From Clostridiales bacterium (GTDB taxonomy: Bacteria > Bacillota_A > Clostridia > Oscillospirales > Oscillospiraceae), in NCBI GenBank assembly GCA_014799485.1, contig JAAVHY010000041.1, positions 1-31,771 of the forward strand: 31,771 bases of DNA, given 5' to 3'. Below the pieces are notes generated by a model that saw only the letters and a program-made list of their open reading frames with translations, made no database searches and was not told the DNA's origin. The position numbers and the translations under genes were made by a program. Shown here in pieces: positions 22,083 to 30,265 of this stretch. Positions within the stretch are counted from its first letter, which is position 1. Every line of letters begins with the position of its first letter.

Positions 22083-22691
22083 GTGCGCAGAATAGGGAAC
22101 CGGCTCAGGCTTCCCCCGGCGTGGGACGGGCTGACTCAGTTAGCCGTGTTGTGCGCCTGCTTCGCCGCGGGCATTGTATGCGGGTTTCTGTTCTCCTGCT
22201 TGGGGAGGGACGACGCGGAGCTGCTGGAGTATCTCTCCCGCTATTTCCAGATGGCGGGACAGGGGGATGGCGTGGAACCTTCCCTTTGGCTTTCCGTGTG
22301 GGATCTGGCCCGTTGGCCGCTGGCGGCTTTCCTCCTGGGTTCCACGGCGCTGGGGGTATTGGGTCTGCCCATTTTACTGGGGGTCCGGGGCTTTCTTCTG
22401 GCCTTTGCCGCCACCACGTTTGTCCGGCTGTTCGGCCTGCCGGGACTGGCGGCTTCTCTGACCGCCTTTGGGGTGACGGCCCTGGTTGCGGTGCCTGTGA
22501 TGTTCGCCATAGCGGCGGACGCCTTCCGTCAGTCTCTGGGGCGGCTGGCTGGAGAACGCGCCCCGGCTTGGGGACCGCGGGCCCAGGCGCTGGCCCCTTG
22601 CGCGGGGCTGCTGGTGCTGGCCGTGGCGCTGCAGCAGACGCTGATGCCCGCGCTTCTGACAGTAGTATGCAGCCGTCTGTTTATTTCATGA
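22083..22691 (+). CDS. spoIIM: SpoIIM-like (stage II sporulation protein M family) membrane protein
   Basis: 202 residues, close to the 214 of B. subtilis SpoIIM, with about five hydrophobic segments: near 19-40, 72-92, 97-118, 125-150 and 168-195. The middle part, W-P-L-A-A-F-L-L-G-S-T-A-L-G followed by G-V-R-G-F-L-L-A-F-A, has the usual small-residue pattern of the family. SpoIIM works with SpoIID and SpoIIP in septal peptidoglycan remodelling during engulfment. Gene order supports the call: B. subtilis spoIIM also lies just upstream of the xerD gene. GTG 22083 has only a weak GGTGG upstream. The assignment rests on layout and context rather than a sharp motif. Confidence 0.72.
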   Translation: MRRIGNRLRLPPAWDGLTQLAVLCACFAAGIVCGFLFSCLGRDDAELLEYLSRYFQMAGQGDGVEPSLWLSVWDLARWPLAAFLLGSTALGVLGLPILLGVRGFLLAFAATTFVRLFGLPGLAASLTAFGVTALVAVPVMFAIAADAFRQSLGRLAGERAPAWGPRAQALAPCAGLLVLAVALQQTLMPALLTVVCSRLFIS

Positions 22692-22709
22692 GAGAGGAGT
22701 TGAGCACAA

Positions 22710-23588
22710 TTGGATTACATCTCCGGCTATGAGACGTGGCTGGCCCGGGAAAAGCGGGCCGCCGCCAACACGCTCAGCTCCTACCTGCGGGATGTGCGCC
22801 AGTTCGGCCAATGGGCCAGGGGGGAGCGGCTGTCCATCGCCCAGGTCAACCAGGATGACGTGAGGCAGTACGCCCAGCATCTGGAGGCGAAGGGGAAATC
22901 CAACGCCACGGTGGTCCGGTCGGTGGCGGCGCTGAAATCCTTTTACACGTATATGATATCCATCCGGGCGGTGCAGGTCAATCCCGCCAAGGGCTTTACC
23001 CCCAGCCGGGTAGAGCGCAAGCTGCCCGCCATCCTCTCCAACCACGAGGTGGATCTGTTTCTGGAGCAGCCCGACCCGACCGACTCCAAGGGCTGCCGGG
23101 ACAAGGCCATGCTGGAGCTGCTGTATGCCACCGGTATCCGGGTGTCCGAGCTCATATCTCTGGATGTCCAGGATCTGAACCTGTCCGCCAGCTTCCTGCG
23201 CTGCCGGGGCAGGGGCAAGGAGCGTGTGGTGCCCCTTTACAAAGGGGCGGTGCGGGCTTTGGCGGCCTATGTCAACGATGTTCGGCCCCAGCTTCTGGAG
23301 GATCCCGAGGAGACCGCCCTGTTTGTCAATATGAATGGGGAGCGGATGAGCCGCCAGGGCTTCTGGAAAATCGTCAAGTGCTACCAGGACAAGGCGGGCA
23401 TCCATAAGGACATCACCCCCCACACCCTGCGCCATTCCTTTGCCGCCCATTTGCTGGAAAACGGGGCGGATCTGAAGTCCATCCAGGAGATGCTGGGCCA
23501 TGCGGACATATCCGCCACCCAGATCTACGCCCAGGTGGTAAATCAAAAGCTCCGGGATGTCTACGCCAGGGCACACCCCAGGGCCTGA
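22710..23588 (+). CDS. xerD: Tyrosine recombinase XerD
   Basis: 292 residues, full length. The N-terminal SAM-like core-binding domain spans about 1-95 and the catalytic domain about 105-285, with the complete catalytic set R144 (T-G-I-R-V-S-E-L), K170, H238-T-L-R241-H, H264 and Tyr273 (Q-I-Y-A-Q-V). It resolves chromosome dimers at dif with XerC or alone. TTG 22710 has GAGGAG about 10 bases upstream and lies 18 bases after spoIIM, so the two are probably co-transcribed. A terminator follows. No dif-like site was found in the window. Confidence 0.92.
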   Translation: MDYISGYETWLAREKRAAANTLSSYLRDVRQFGQWARGERLSIAQVNQDDVRQYAQHLEAKGKSNATVVRSVAALKSFYTYMISIRAVQVNPAKGFTPSRVERKLPAILSNHEVDLFLEQPDPTDSKGCRDKAMLELLYATGIRVSELISLDVQDLNLSASFLRCRGRGKERVVPLYKGAVRALAAYVNDVRPQLLEDPEETALFVNMNGERMSRQGFWKIVKCYQDKAGIHKDITPHTLRHSFAAHLLENGADLKSIQEMLGHADISATQIYAQVVNQKLRDVYARAHPRA

Positions 23589-23605
23589 CCTTTCAAAAGC
23601 GCTTG

Positions 23606-23635
23606 CGGCGGATGATGCTGTCATCCGCCGTTTTT
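23606..23635 (+). terminator. Terminator after xerD
   Basis: CGGCGGATGA (23606-23615) pairs with TCATCCGCCG (23621-23630), loop TGCTG, then TTTTT. It separates xerD from the ruv operon. A weak promoter for ruvC (TTGTGT, 17 bases, TATCAT) follows at about 23639-23667. Confidence 0.9.
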
Positions 23636-23701
23636 GCTTGTGTTTGTCCGCCGTTTGTGATATCATGATAGCTGGATCAAACAAATTGGGAGGGTGTGCC
23701 G

Positions 23702-24193
23702 TTGCTCGTTCTTGGAATAGACCCCGGCTATGCCATCGTAGGCTTTGGCTTAGTGGAGGCGATCCAGGGGAAATACCGCATGGCGGCCTGCGGGGCCATC
23801 AACACTCCGGCGGGGGTACGGCTATCCGCCCGGCTGTGGCGGATCGCCGCCGATCTCGAGGAGCTCATCGGGCAGTTCCACCCGGACGTGATGGCCATTG
23901 AGGAGCTGTTCTTCAATCACAACGTCACCACAGGCATCGGCGTGGCCCAGGCCAGGGGCGTGATCCTGATGACGGCGGAGAAAATGGGCCTGCCTATTTA
24001 CGAATACAACCCCTCCCAGGTGAAACAGGCAGTGGTGGGCTACGGCAAGGCGGAAAAGCGGCAGGTGATGGACATGACCAAGCGGCTTTTGAACCTGGGC
24101 GCCGTGCCCAAGCCGGACGACGCCGCCGACGCGGTGGCCATTGCCCTGTGCCACGCCCGGTCGTCCACCTCGCTGCTGAAAACTTTACATTGA
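23702..24193 (+). CDS. ruvC: Holliday junction resolvase RuvC
   Basis: 163 residues. The RNase-H-fold acidic quartet is present: D7 (G-I-D-P-G), E67 (A-I-E-E), D140 and D143 (D-D-A-A-D-A), at nearly the same positions as in E. coli RuvC (7, 66, 138, 141). TTG 23702 has GGAGG with spacing 8 and gives the family's usual N-terminus, L-V-L-G-I-D-P-G; the GTG at 23696 is too close to that site. First gene of the ruv operon, 16 bases before ruvA. It cuts four-way DNA junctions formed during recombination. Confidence 0.95.
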   Translation: MLVLGIDPGYAIVGFGLVEAIQGKYRMAACGAINTPAGVRLSARLWRIAADLEELIGQFHPDVMAIEELFFNHNVTTGIGVAQARGVILMTAEKMGLPIYEYNPSQVKQAVVGYGKAEKRQVMDMTKRLLNLGAVPKPDDAADAVAIALCHARSSTSLLKTLH

Positions 24194-24209
24194 ATTTGGA
24201 GAGATCGAC

Positions 24210-24815
24210 GTGTATTACTATCTGAACGGGACCGTGGCCCATATCGAACCCTATCTGGCGGTCATCGACTGCGGGGGAGTGGGCTATGCCTGCCGCACCA
24301 CCAATCATACCATCAGTAAACTCAATGTGGGGAAAGTAGGAAAACTTTACACCCATTTATATGTGCGGGAGGAGATTTTTGAGCTGTACGGCTTTGCCAG
24401 CGAGAGCGAGCTGGGCTGTTTTCGGATGCTCATCGGGGTGTCCGGGGTAGGGCCGAAGGCGGCGCTGGCCATTTTGTCCTCCAACACGCCGGAGGGGCTG
24501 GCCATGGCCATCGTGTCCGGCAACGAGAAGGCGCTGACCTCCGCCCCCGGCATCGGCAAGAAGATCGCCCAGCGCATCATCCTGGAGCTGAAGGACAAGC
24601 TGGCCAAGGGCCAGTTGACCACGGGCGGGGGAGAGGCGTTTGCCGGCGGCATCACCGTCATCCCGGAGAACAAGGCCAGTGAGGCGTCCGCCGCCCTGGC
24701 GGTACTGGGCTACAGCCAGAGTGAGATCGCGGTGGCGTTGAAGGGCATCGACCTGGATGCGCTGTCCCTGGAGGATATTATCAAGCAGGCGCTGAAGAAG
24801 ATGGTGAAGGGGTAA
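24210..24815 (+). CDS. ruvA: Holliday junction-binding protein RuvA
   Basis: 201 residues, full length. Domain I (OB fold) begins M-Y-Y-Y-L-N-G-T-V and contains V-G-Y-A-C-R; the two helix-hairpin-helix motifs are L-I-G-V-S-G-V-G-P-K-A-A-L and L-T-S-A-P-G-I-G-K-K-I-A-Q-R-I; a flexible linker (about 137-152) leads to the C-terminal domain III, which contacts RuvB. GTG 24210 with GGAGAG upstream. In most clostridia ruvB follows directly, but here an unrelated gene lies between. Confidence 0.95.
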   Translation: MYYYLNGTVAHIEPYLAVIDCGGVGYACRTTNHTISKLNVGKVGKLYTHLYVREEIFELYGFASESELGCFRMLIGVSGVGPKAALAILSSNTPEGLAMAIVSGNEKALTSAPGIGKKIAQRIILELKDKLAKGQLTTGGGEAFAGGITVIPENKASEASAALAVLGYSQSEIAVALKGIDLDALSLEDIIKQALKKMVKG

Positions 24816-24837
24816 TCACTTGGATGGAGGTTATGCC

Positions 24838-25404
24838 ATGCTGTACCATATATCCCAGGCATCGGGACTGAAGGTCTTAAAACCTCATCAATCCACCCAT
24901 AAAAAGGCGTATGTTTATGCCATTGAAAATCTGGTCACGGGCCTCCTTTTTGGTGCCAAGCAGGACGATTTTGACTTTATCATTGACACCGATGAGGGTG
25001 GCGTCCCCGTGATTTTCGAATGCTATCCTGAGGCGTTCCAAACGATTTATCGAGGGAAAAGCTGCTCCGTATACGAGGTTGAGGAAAATGGTTTCCAAAG
25101 GGGGATGACCTCCTGGAGTCCCGAACTCGTATGTGAACACGAGGTGCCGGTGGTCAACGAGACCATTGTCAGCGACCTGTATCAACGGCTGTGTGAAGAG
25201 GAGAACGCAGGCAGGCTTATCATCCATAGATACGAGTTTTGTGAAGCCTACCGGCAGAAGATTGCGAACCATATCGTGGACAGAATTTTTAGGTTTGACT
25301 TGGATCTGCGTACCTTCCCAGAACAGGACGAGAGGTTTGCCACCCACTATCGCGGGATCGTTCAGGCGCTGCTCGCCGTGTTGGACGGCCACTTGCTGCA
25401 ATAA
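24838..25404 (+). CDS. Protein of unknown function inserted between ruvA and ruvB
   Basis: 188 residues, soluble, no signal peptide. I do not recognise a characterised family. The N-terminus, L-Y-H-I-S-Q-A-S-G-L-K-V-L-K-P then A-Y-V-Y-A-I-E, has the look of the first strands of ADP-ribosyltransferase-like or RES-type folds (Y-H-x-S near the start, V-Y-A after about 20 residues); a C-terminal R-Y-E-F region is acidic and helical. The catalytic residues expected of an active transferase cannot be assigned. ATG 24838 has GGAGG at spacing 7, 22 bases after ruvA, and ruvB follows after 40 bases, so it is in the operon. Its base use differs: rows 25201-25260 and 25261-25320 have 30 and 26 G+C of 60, against 36 in ruvB row 25801-25860. 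Confidence 0.72.
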   Translation: MLYHISQASGLKVLKPHQSTHKKAYVYAIENLVTGLLFGAKQDDFDFIIDTDEGGVPVIFECYPEAFQTIYRGKSCSVYEVEENGFQRGMTSWSPELVCEHEVPVVNETIVSDLYQRLCEEENAGRLIIHRYEFCEAYRQKIANHIVDRIFRFDLDLRTFPEQDERFATHYRGIVQALLAVLDGHLLQ

Positions 25405-25444
25405 ACAACATTTGAACTTTTTGAACCGATGAGGAAGTGAGCCC

Positions 25445-26506
25445 TTGAGTATTGATTTTTCCGACAACGGCGGTTTTGAGACAGAAGCCCCCTTGGTAAC
25501 CACCTCGCTGACCCGGGACGACGAGGGGGAGGGTTCTCTGCGCCCCAAAACCCTCGGCGAGTACATCGGCCAGGAGAAGGCCAAGGGTAACCTGTCCATC
25601 TTCATCCAGGCCGCGAAAATGCGGGGCGAACCCTTGGATCATGTCCTGCTCCACGGCCCTCCGGGACTGGGCAAGACCACCCTGTCCGGCATCATCGCCA
25701 ATGAGATGGGGGTGAACATCCGCATCACCTCCGGCCCGGCCATTGAGAAGCCCGGCGACCTGGCGGCGCTGCTGACCAACCTCCAGGAGAACGACATCCT
25801 GTTTGTGGACGAGATCCACCGCCTTAACCGTTCGGTGGAGGAGATCTTGTACCCGGCCATGGAGGACTACGCCATCGACATCATCATCGGCAAGGGCCCC
25901 TCGGCCAACTCCATCCGGCTCGACCTGCCCAAGTTCACCCTGATTGGGGCCACCACCCGGGCAGGCCAGTTGTCCGCGCCCCTGCGGGACCGTTTCGGCG
26001 TCACCCTGCGGCTGGAGCTGTACACCCCGGAGGAACTGGCTCACATCGTCGCCCGGTCTGCCGGGATCTTGGACGTGCCCATCGAGCAGGAAGGGGCGCT
26101 GGAAATCGCCCGCCGCAGCCGGGGAACACCCCGTATCGCCAATCGGATGCTCCGGCGGGTGCGGGATTTTGCCCAAGTCACCGCCGGCGGTGTGGTTACC
26201 CGCTCCGTGGCCGACAAAGCCCTCCAGGCGCTGGAGATCGACGCGCTGGGCCTGGACAACGTGGACCGGCGCATGATGGAGAGCATTATTACCAACTATG
26301 GCGGCGGCCCGGTGGGGCTGGACACGCTGGCCGCCACCATCAACGAGGAATCCGTCACCCTGGAGGACGTCTACGAGCCCTACCTGATGCAGCTGGGCTT
26401 CCTGACCCGGACGCCCCGGGGCCGCTGTGTAACGCCGAAAGCTTACCGCCACCTGGGCTTGCCGTTCCCCGGCGGGGATGATGTGCCGGAACAGCTGTCT
26501 TTTTGA
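25445..26506 (+). CDS. ruvB: Holliday junction branch-migration ATPase RuvB
   Basis: 353 residues. AAA+ landmarks: Walker A G-P-P-G-L-G-K-T (71-78), Walker B V-D-E-I-H (121-125), sensor G-A-T-T-R, R-D-R-F-G, and the C-terminal winged helix with G-F-L-x-R-T-P-R-G-R. It drives branch migration with RuvA. TTG 25445 has GAGGAAGTGA upstream. The N-terminal tail (about 1-28) is longer and more acidic than usual. No strong terminator follows before the sigma factor, only AT-rich weak hairpins at about 26528-26590. Confidence 0.95.
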   Translation: MSIDFSDNGGFETEAPLVTTSLTRDDEGEGSLRPKTLGEYIGQEKAKGNLSIFIQAAKMRGEPLDHVLLHGPPGLGKTTLSGIIANEMGVNIRITSGPAIEKPGDLAALLTNLQENDILFVDEIHRLNRSVEEILYPAMEDYAIDIIIGKGPSANSIRLDLPKFTLIGATTRAGQLSAPLRDRFGVTLRLELYTPEELAHIVARSAGILDVPIEQEGALEIARRSRGTPRIANRMLRRVRDFAQVTAGGVVTRSVADKALQALEIDALGLDNVDRRMMESIITNYGGGPVGLDTLAATINEESVTLEDVYEPYLMQLGFLTRTPRGRCVTPKAYRHLGLPFPGGDDVPEQLSF

Positions 26507-26608
26507 GCCTCGGCGGAGGGTGGAAGTGGAAATTTACTCAATTTTTTCCAGTTTCCATGTGCCTTCGGAGAATTTTAGAAGATTTTCTAAAAAAATCATT
26601 GAAAGTAA

Positions 26609-26637
26609 TTGACAATTCAGTAATTCTGTGATTAAAT
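26609..26637 (+). promoter_or_regulatory. Promoter upstream of the SigH-like gene
   Basis: TTGACA (26609-26614), 17-base spacer, TTAAAT (26632-26637). The start near 26644 would leave only about 9 bases before the ATG, so another start may be used as well; TTGAAA lies 10 bases upstream with a poor TAATTC -10. The whole 26525-26650 stretch is AT-rich, as expected of a regulated promoter. Confidence 0.55.
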
Positions 26638-26652
26638 GTATAAAGTCGAGTT

Positions 26653-27243
26653 ATGAGTGTGATCACTTCCACAATAAGTGAATACAGCGATGAGGAACTT
26701 TGCGCGCTGGTGGCCTCTGGCCGCCGGGACGCGGAAGAAGAACTGGTCAAGCGGTATCTTCGCCCGGTGCGTGTGTGTGCCAGACCCTATTTCCTGGCGG
26801 GCGGGGACAGCGAGGATCTGATCCAGGAGGCCATGTTCGGCTTGCTCAAGGCCATCCGGGAGTTTGACCCTGGCAGGGACGCCCGGTTCAAGACCTTTGC
26901 GGAGGTGTGCATCCGAAATCGGATCCGTTCCGCCGTTACCAATGCCGCTCGGAGCAAGCACGCCCCGCTGAACGATAGCGTCCCCTTTGAGTCCCCTATG
27001 CTTGGGGTGGGCCTGAGCCTTGAGGAGCAGTACATCAGCAGGGAAGAGGAGACGGAGCTGCTGGTGAACTTGGAGCAGAGGCTGTCTCAGTTGGAGCGCA
27101 GGGTGTTGACCCTTTTCCTTCTCGGCTTGTCCTATCAGGAAATCAGTGAGCAGGTGGGACGTTCGATCAAGTCGGTGGACAACGCGGTCCAGCGTATTCG
27201 GCGTAAGGTTGCCGGCGATTTTGGCGTATTCAGCGAAAGCTGA
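26653..27243 (+). CDS. sigH: SigH-like RNA polymerase sigma factor (sigma-70 family)
   Basis: 196 residues. Region 2 has E-E-E-L-V-K-R-Y, the core-binding helix G-G-D-S-E-D-L-I-Q-E-A-M-F-G-L-L-K-A-I-R-E-F-D and F-K-T-F-A-E-V-C-I-R-N-R-I; region 4 has L-S-Q-L-E-R-R-V-L-T-L-F-L-L-G-L-S-Y-Q-E-I-S-E-Q-V-G-R-S-I-K-S-V-D-N-A-x-Q-R. The block R-x-Y-F-L-A-G-G-D-S-E-D-L-I-Q-E is characteristic of Spo0H/SigH, which governs early sporulation and transition-phase genes. The sequence is well conserved but the E-A-M where SigH usually has E-G-M is a small difference. The ribosome binding site before ATG 26653 is weak. A SigI- or ECF-type factor is less likely. Confidence 0.83.
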   Translation: MSVITSTISEYSDEELCALVASGRRDAEEELVKRYLRPVRVCARPYFLAGGDSEDLIQEAMFGLLKAIREFDPGRDARFKTFAEVCIRNRIRSAVTNAARSKHAPLNDSVPFESPMLGVGLSLEEQYISREEETELLVNLEQRLSQLERRVLTLFLLGLSYQEISEQVGRSIKSVDNAVQRIRRKVAGDFGVFSES

Positions 27244-27308
27244 CGCAAATATTACAGTCCCAGCAGGTTGTATTTCCGATTCTGGGCATCAAAAGAGAGG
27301 GTATTTCC

Positions 27309-27587
27309 ATGTACGAAGACAAGACCTTAGTTTGCAAAGAGTGTGGCCAGGAGTTCGTGTTCACCGCCGGTGAGCAGGAGTTCTACGCGGAGCGCGGTTT
27401 CCAGAACGAGCCCCAGCGCTGCAAGGCCTGCCGCGATGCCCGCAAGGCTGCTGCCCGTGGTCCTCGCGAGTACTTTACCGCTGTGTGCGCCCAGTGCGGC
27501 GGCGAGGCGAAGGTTCCCTTTGAGCCGAAGTCTGATCGCCCTGTGTACTGCAGTGAGTGCTTTGCCAAGATGCGTGGCGAGGGCTAA
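27309..27587 (+). CDS. Small double zinc-ribbon protein
   Basis: 92 residues built from two four-cysteine units: C9-x2-C12 with C38-x2-C41, and C60-x2-C63 with C81-x2-C84 (17 residues between the second pair of knuckles). The first half fits the probable zinc-ribbon (Tbcl-type) domain with F-x-F-T-A-G-E-Q-E-F-Y-A-E-R-G-F and P-x-R-C-K-x-C-R; the second fits the CxxC-x17-CxxC repeat with V-P-F-E-P-K-x-D-R-P-V-Y-C. Proteins of this kind are common and often abundant in clostridia, probably nucleic-acid or ribosome associated, but uncharacterised. ATG 27309 with GAGAGGG, spacing 7. It lies 65 bases after sigH without a terminator, then ends at a strong one. Confidence 0.9.
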   Translation: MYEDKTLVCKECGQEFVFTAGEQEFYAERGFQNEPQRCKACRDARKAAARGPREYFTAVCAQCGGEAKVPFEPKSDRPVYCSECFAKMRGEG

Positions 27588-27601
27588 CCAAATAACGCAA
27601 C

Positions 27602-27634
27602 AAAAAGGGCCGTGCCGCTGGCGCGGCCCTTTTT
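27602..27634 (+). terminator. Terminator after the zinc-ribbon gene
   Basis: AAAAAGGGCCGTGCC (27602-27616) pairs with GGCGCGGCCCTTTTT (27620-27634) with one T-G wobble and loop GCT. Form is bidirectional. Confidence 0.92.
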
Positions 27635-27667
27635 CTGCTTTGGCGTCAGCAAATTTCCCGCTTCGGC

Positions 27668-27696
27668 TTGTCCAGCGGGTTTTGATGTGATATAAT
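27668..27696 (+). promoter_or_regulatory. Promoter of purB-pfkA
   Basis: TTGTCC (27668-27673), 17-base spacer, perfect TATAAT (27691-27696). Start near 27703, about 44 bases before the purB ATG. No purine riboswitch or PurR-like box was seen in this leader. Confidence 0.75.
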
Positions 27697-27746
27697 GACT
27701 TTGGATAAAGACACTCATATCACTGAATCTGAGGTGACAGGTCAGC

Positions 27747-29183
27747 ATGAACACGGCCATTTACGAAAGTCCTCTGTCCTCGCGATATGCCAGTGAGCAG
27801 ATGCAGTATATCTTCTCGCCGGACAAAAAGTTTTCCACCTGGCGCCGCCTGTGGGTCGCCCTGGCCCGGGCCGAAATGGAATTGGGCCTGCCCGTTACCC
27901 AGGAGCAGGTGGATGAGCTGTCCGCCCACCTTACGGACATCGACTACGACCTGGCGGCCCAGAAAGAGCGGGAGCTGCGGCACGACGTGATGGCCCACAT
28001 CCATACCTACGGCGCCCGGTGCCCCAAGGCCATGCCCATCATTCATCTCGGGGCAACAAGCTGCTATGTAGGGGACAACACCGATATCATCATTATGCGG
28101 GAAGGCCTTTGCCTCGTCAGGAATAAACTGGTGCGGGTGCTTAGCGCATTGGCTGGATTTGCTGACAAGTATAAATCCTTGCCAACACTTGGGTTTACTC
28201 ACTTCCAGGCCGCTCAGTTGGTTACCGTGGGCAAGCGGGCCACCTTGTGGATGAACGAGCTGCTCCAGGATCTGGAGGAGGTGGAGTATCGCATTTCCGC
28301 GCTGAAGCTGCTGGGCTGCAAGGGTACTACCGGCACCCAGGCCTCCTTCCTGGAGCTGTTTGAGGGCGACCACGAGAAGTGCAAGGAGCTGGATCGCCGG
28401 ATTGCCCGGGAAATGGGCTTTGAGGGCACGGTTCCTGTGTCCGGCCAGACCTACTCCCGGAAGGTGGATTCTGCTGTGCTGGCCACCCTGTCCGGCATCG
28501 CCCAGTCCGCCTGCAAATTTGCGACTGACGTGCGCCTTTTATGCCACCTGAAAGAAGTGGAGGAACCCTTCGAACGCAGCCAGATCGGTTCATCCGCTAT
28601 GCCCTATAAACGCAATCCCATGCGGTGTGAGCGCATCTGCTCCCTGGCCCGCTATGTAATCGCGGACGCCGCGAACCCTGCCTATACGGCCTCTACCCAG
28701 TGGTTTGAGCGAACCCTGGACGACTCTGCCAACAAGCGGATCTCCGTGCCCGAAGCCTTTTTGGCCGTAGACGCCATCCTCAATATTTACGAAAACGTGG
28801 CCTCCGGGCTGGTCGTCCACGAAAAGGTGATTGAAAAGCATATCATGGAGGAGCTTCCCTTCATGGCCAGCGAGAACATCATGATGGACGCGGTAAAAAG
28901 GGGAGGGGACCGTCAGCAGCTCCATGAGCGCATCCGCGTTCATTCCCAGGAGGCTGGGCGCAGTGTAAAGGAACTTGGCCTTACAAATAATCTCATTGAC
29001 CTGCTGGCGGATGATCCCATGTTTGGCCTCAGCCGCGAGGAGCTGACTGCCCACATGGAGCCATCCCGCTATATTGGCCGGTGCCCGGAGCAGGTATCCG
29101 ACTTCCTGGCGGAGTATATCCGGCCTGTGCTTGCGGCCCACTCAGACGCCTTGGACGATCTGGCGGTCGAATTAAAGGTATAG
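27747..29183 (+). CDS. purB: Adenylosuccinate lyase
   Basis: 478 residues. It cleaves SAICAR and adenylosuccinate, releasing fumarate, in purine synthesis. The fumarase/aspartase-superfamily signature S-S-A-M-P-Y-K-R-N-P is at about 282-291; H-D-V-M-A-H-I is near 77, G-A-T-S-C-Y-V-G-D-N-T-D near 106 and K-G-T-T-G-T-Q-A near 192. The length fits the longer (about 475-residue) bacterial/eukaryotic-type PurB. ATG 27747 has GAGGTG upstream. A patch at about 28080-28210 is visibly less GC-rich than the flanks, perhaps a local exchange. pfkA follows after 38 bases, likely the same transcript; pairing of purB with glycolysis is not an obvious functional set. Confidence 0.95.
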   Translation: MNTAIYESPLSSRYASEQMQYIFSPDKKFSTWRRLWVALARAEMELGLPVTQEQVDELSAHLTDIDYDLAAQKERELRHDVMAHIHTYGARCPKAMPIIHLGATSCYVGDNTDIIIMREGLCLVRNKLVRVLSALAGFADKYKSLPTLGFTHFQAAQLVTVGKRATLWMNELLQDLEEVEYRISALKLLGCKGTTGTQASFLELFEGDHEKCKELDRRIAREMGFEGTVPVSGQTYSRKVDSAVLATLSGIAQSACKFATDVRLLCHLKEVEEPFERSQIGSSAMPYKRNPMRCERICSLARYVIADAANPAYTASTQWFERTLDDSANKRISVPEAFLAVDAILNIYENVASGLVVHEKVIEKHIMEELPFMASENIMMDAVKRGGDRQQLHERIRVHSQEAGRSVKELGLTNNLIDLLADDPMFGLSREELTAHMEPSRYIGRCPEQVSDFLAEYIRPVLAAHSDALDDLAVELKV

Positions 29184-29221
29184 CGCTGTCCCATATCTAT
29201 CTTGGAAAGGATTGAGTATAT

Positions 29222-30220
29222 ATGAAATCTGCTGTCCGTCGTATTGGGGTCTTTACCAGCGGAGGGGACGCCCCCGGCATGAACGCGGCCATCCGCGCCG
29301 TCGTTCGGGCATCCCTGCACTATGGCATCGAGTGCATCGGCATCCGCCGGGGTTATCACGGCCTGCTCAACGGTGATTTCACCAGGCTGGACTTTGAGAG
29401 CGTCAGCGATATTTCCCGCCGGGGCGGCACAATGCTTTACTCTGCCCGCAGTTTGGAATTCATGGAGGAGGCCGGGCGGAACAAGGCGCTGGCCACCTGC
29501 AAGCTCCTTGGGATGGACGCCCTGGTGGGGATCGGCGGCGACGGCACCTTTAAGGGCCTGCTGAGCCTGGCCAACAGCGGAATTTCCGTCATTGGTATCC
29601 CCGGCACCATCGACAACGACATTGCCTGCTCCACTTATACCATCGGGTACGATTCCGCCTGCAACATCGCGCTGGAGAGCATCGACCGCCTGCGGGACAC
29701 CATGAAATCTCACGAGCGCTGTTCTGTGGTGGAGGTCATGGGACACCGGGCCGGATACCTGGCTTACTCCGTGGGCATTGCCTGCGGCGCCACAGTGGTT
29801 CTGGTTCCCGAGCGCCCAGTAGATTTCGAACGGGATGTCATCGAACCCATCCGCCGGGCCCGTCTGGGCGGCCGCACCCACTTCATGGTGATCGTGGCCG
29901 AGGGCGTTCCCGGCAGCGCATACACCGTGGCGAATCATATCCGGGAGGCCACGTCGCTGGACACCCGGGTCACTGTGCTGGGCCATGTGCAGCGTGGCGG
30001 CTCGCCCACCGCCCGGGACCGTATGGTGGCCACTTATATGGGCTATGAGGCGGTCAAGCTGCTGGCGGAAGGGAAGACCTGCCGGGTGGTGGCGATGAAG
30101 GGTGATGATATCGTGGATTACGATATCACCGAGGCCCTCTCCATGGCCAAGGACCTGGACAGTATGAGCGAAATTGTAGCCCGCGCCATGACTGGCGTTT
30201 CCGACGACAAAATATTCTAA
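29222..30220 (+). CDS. pfkA: ATP-dependent 6-phosphofructokinase
   Basis: 332 residues. Phosphorylates fructose 6-phosphate in glycolysis. F-T-S-G-G-D-A-P-G-M-N (11-21), G-G-D-G-T (105-109) and P-G-T-I-D-N-D (127-133) are visible. Gly108 after the active-site Asp and Gly128 in P-G-T-I-D are the residues that mark ATP-using enzymes; PPi-using enzymes have Asp and Lys there. M-G-H-R-A-G-Y and H-V-Q-R-G-G-S-P-T further on complete the family pattern. ATG 29222 follows a GGAAAGGA-type site. It converges with a PPi-type enzyme across a shared terminator. Confidence 0.94.
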   Translation: MKSAVRRIGVFTSGGDAPGMNAAIRAVVRASLHYGIECIGIRRGYHGLLNGDFTRLDFESVSDISRRGGTMLYSARSLEFMEEAGRNKALATCKLLGMDALVGIGGDGTFKGLLSLANSGISVIGIPGTIDNDIACSTYTIGYDSACNIALESIDRLRDTMKSHERCSVVEVMGHRAGYLAYSVGIACGATVVLVPERPVDFERDVIEPIRRARLGGRTHFMVIVAEGVPGSAYTVANHIREATSLDTRVTVLGHVQRGGSPTARDRMVATYMGYEAVKLLAEGKTCRVVAMKGDDIVDYDITEALSMAKDLDSMSEIVARAMTGVSDDKIF

Positions 30221-30222
30221 AT

Positions 30223-30255
30223 AAAAAGCACCGGGCATAAGCCCGGTGCTTTTTT
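30223..30255. terminator. Shared bidirectional terminator between pfkA and pfp
   Basis: AAAAAGCACCGGGC (30223-30236) and GCCCGGTGCTTTTT (30241-30254), loop ATAA, T runs on both sides. It lies 2 bases after the pfkA stop and 11 bases before the pfp stop. Confidence 0.93.
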
Positions 30256-30265
30256 GACTTTTTTC

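Noticed and set aside
21962..22732. 256-codon plus-strand frame overlapping spoIIM
   Set aside because: Overlaps spoIIM in another frame, translation without hydrophobic or domain pattern.
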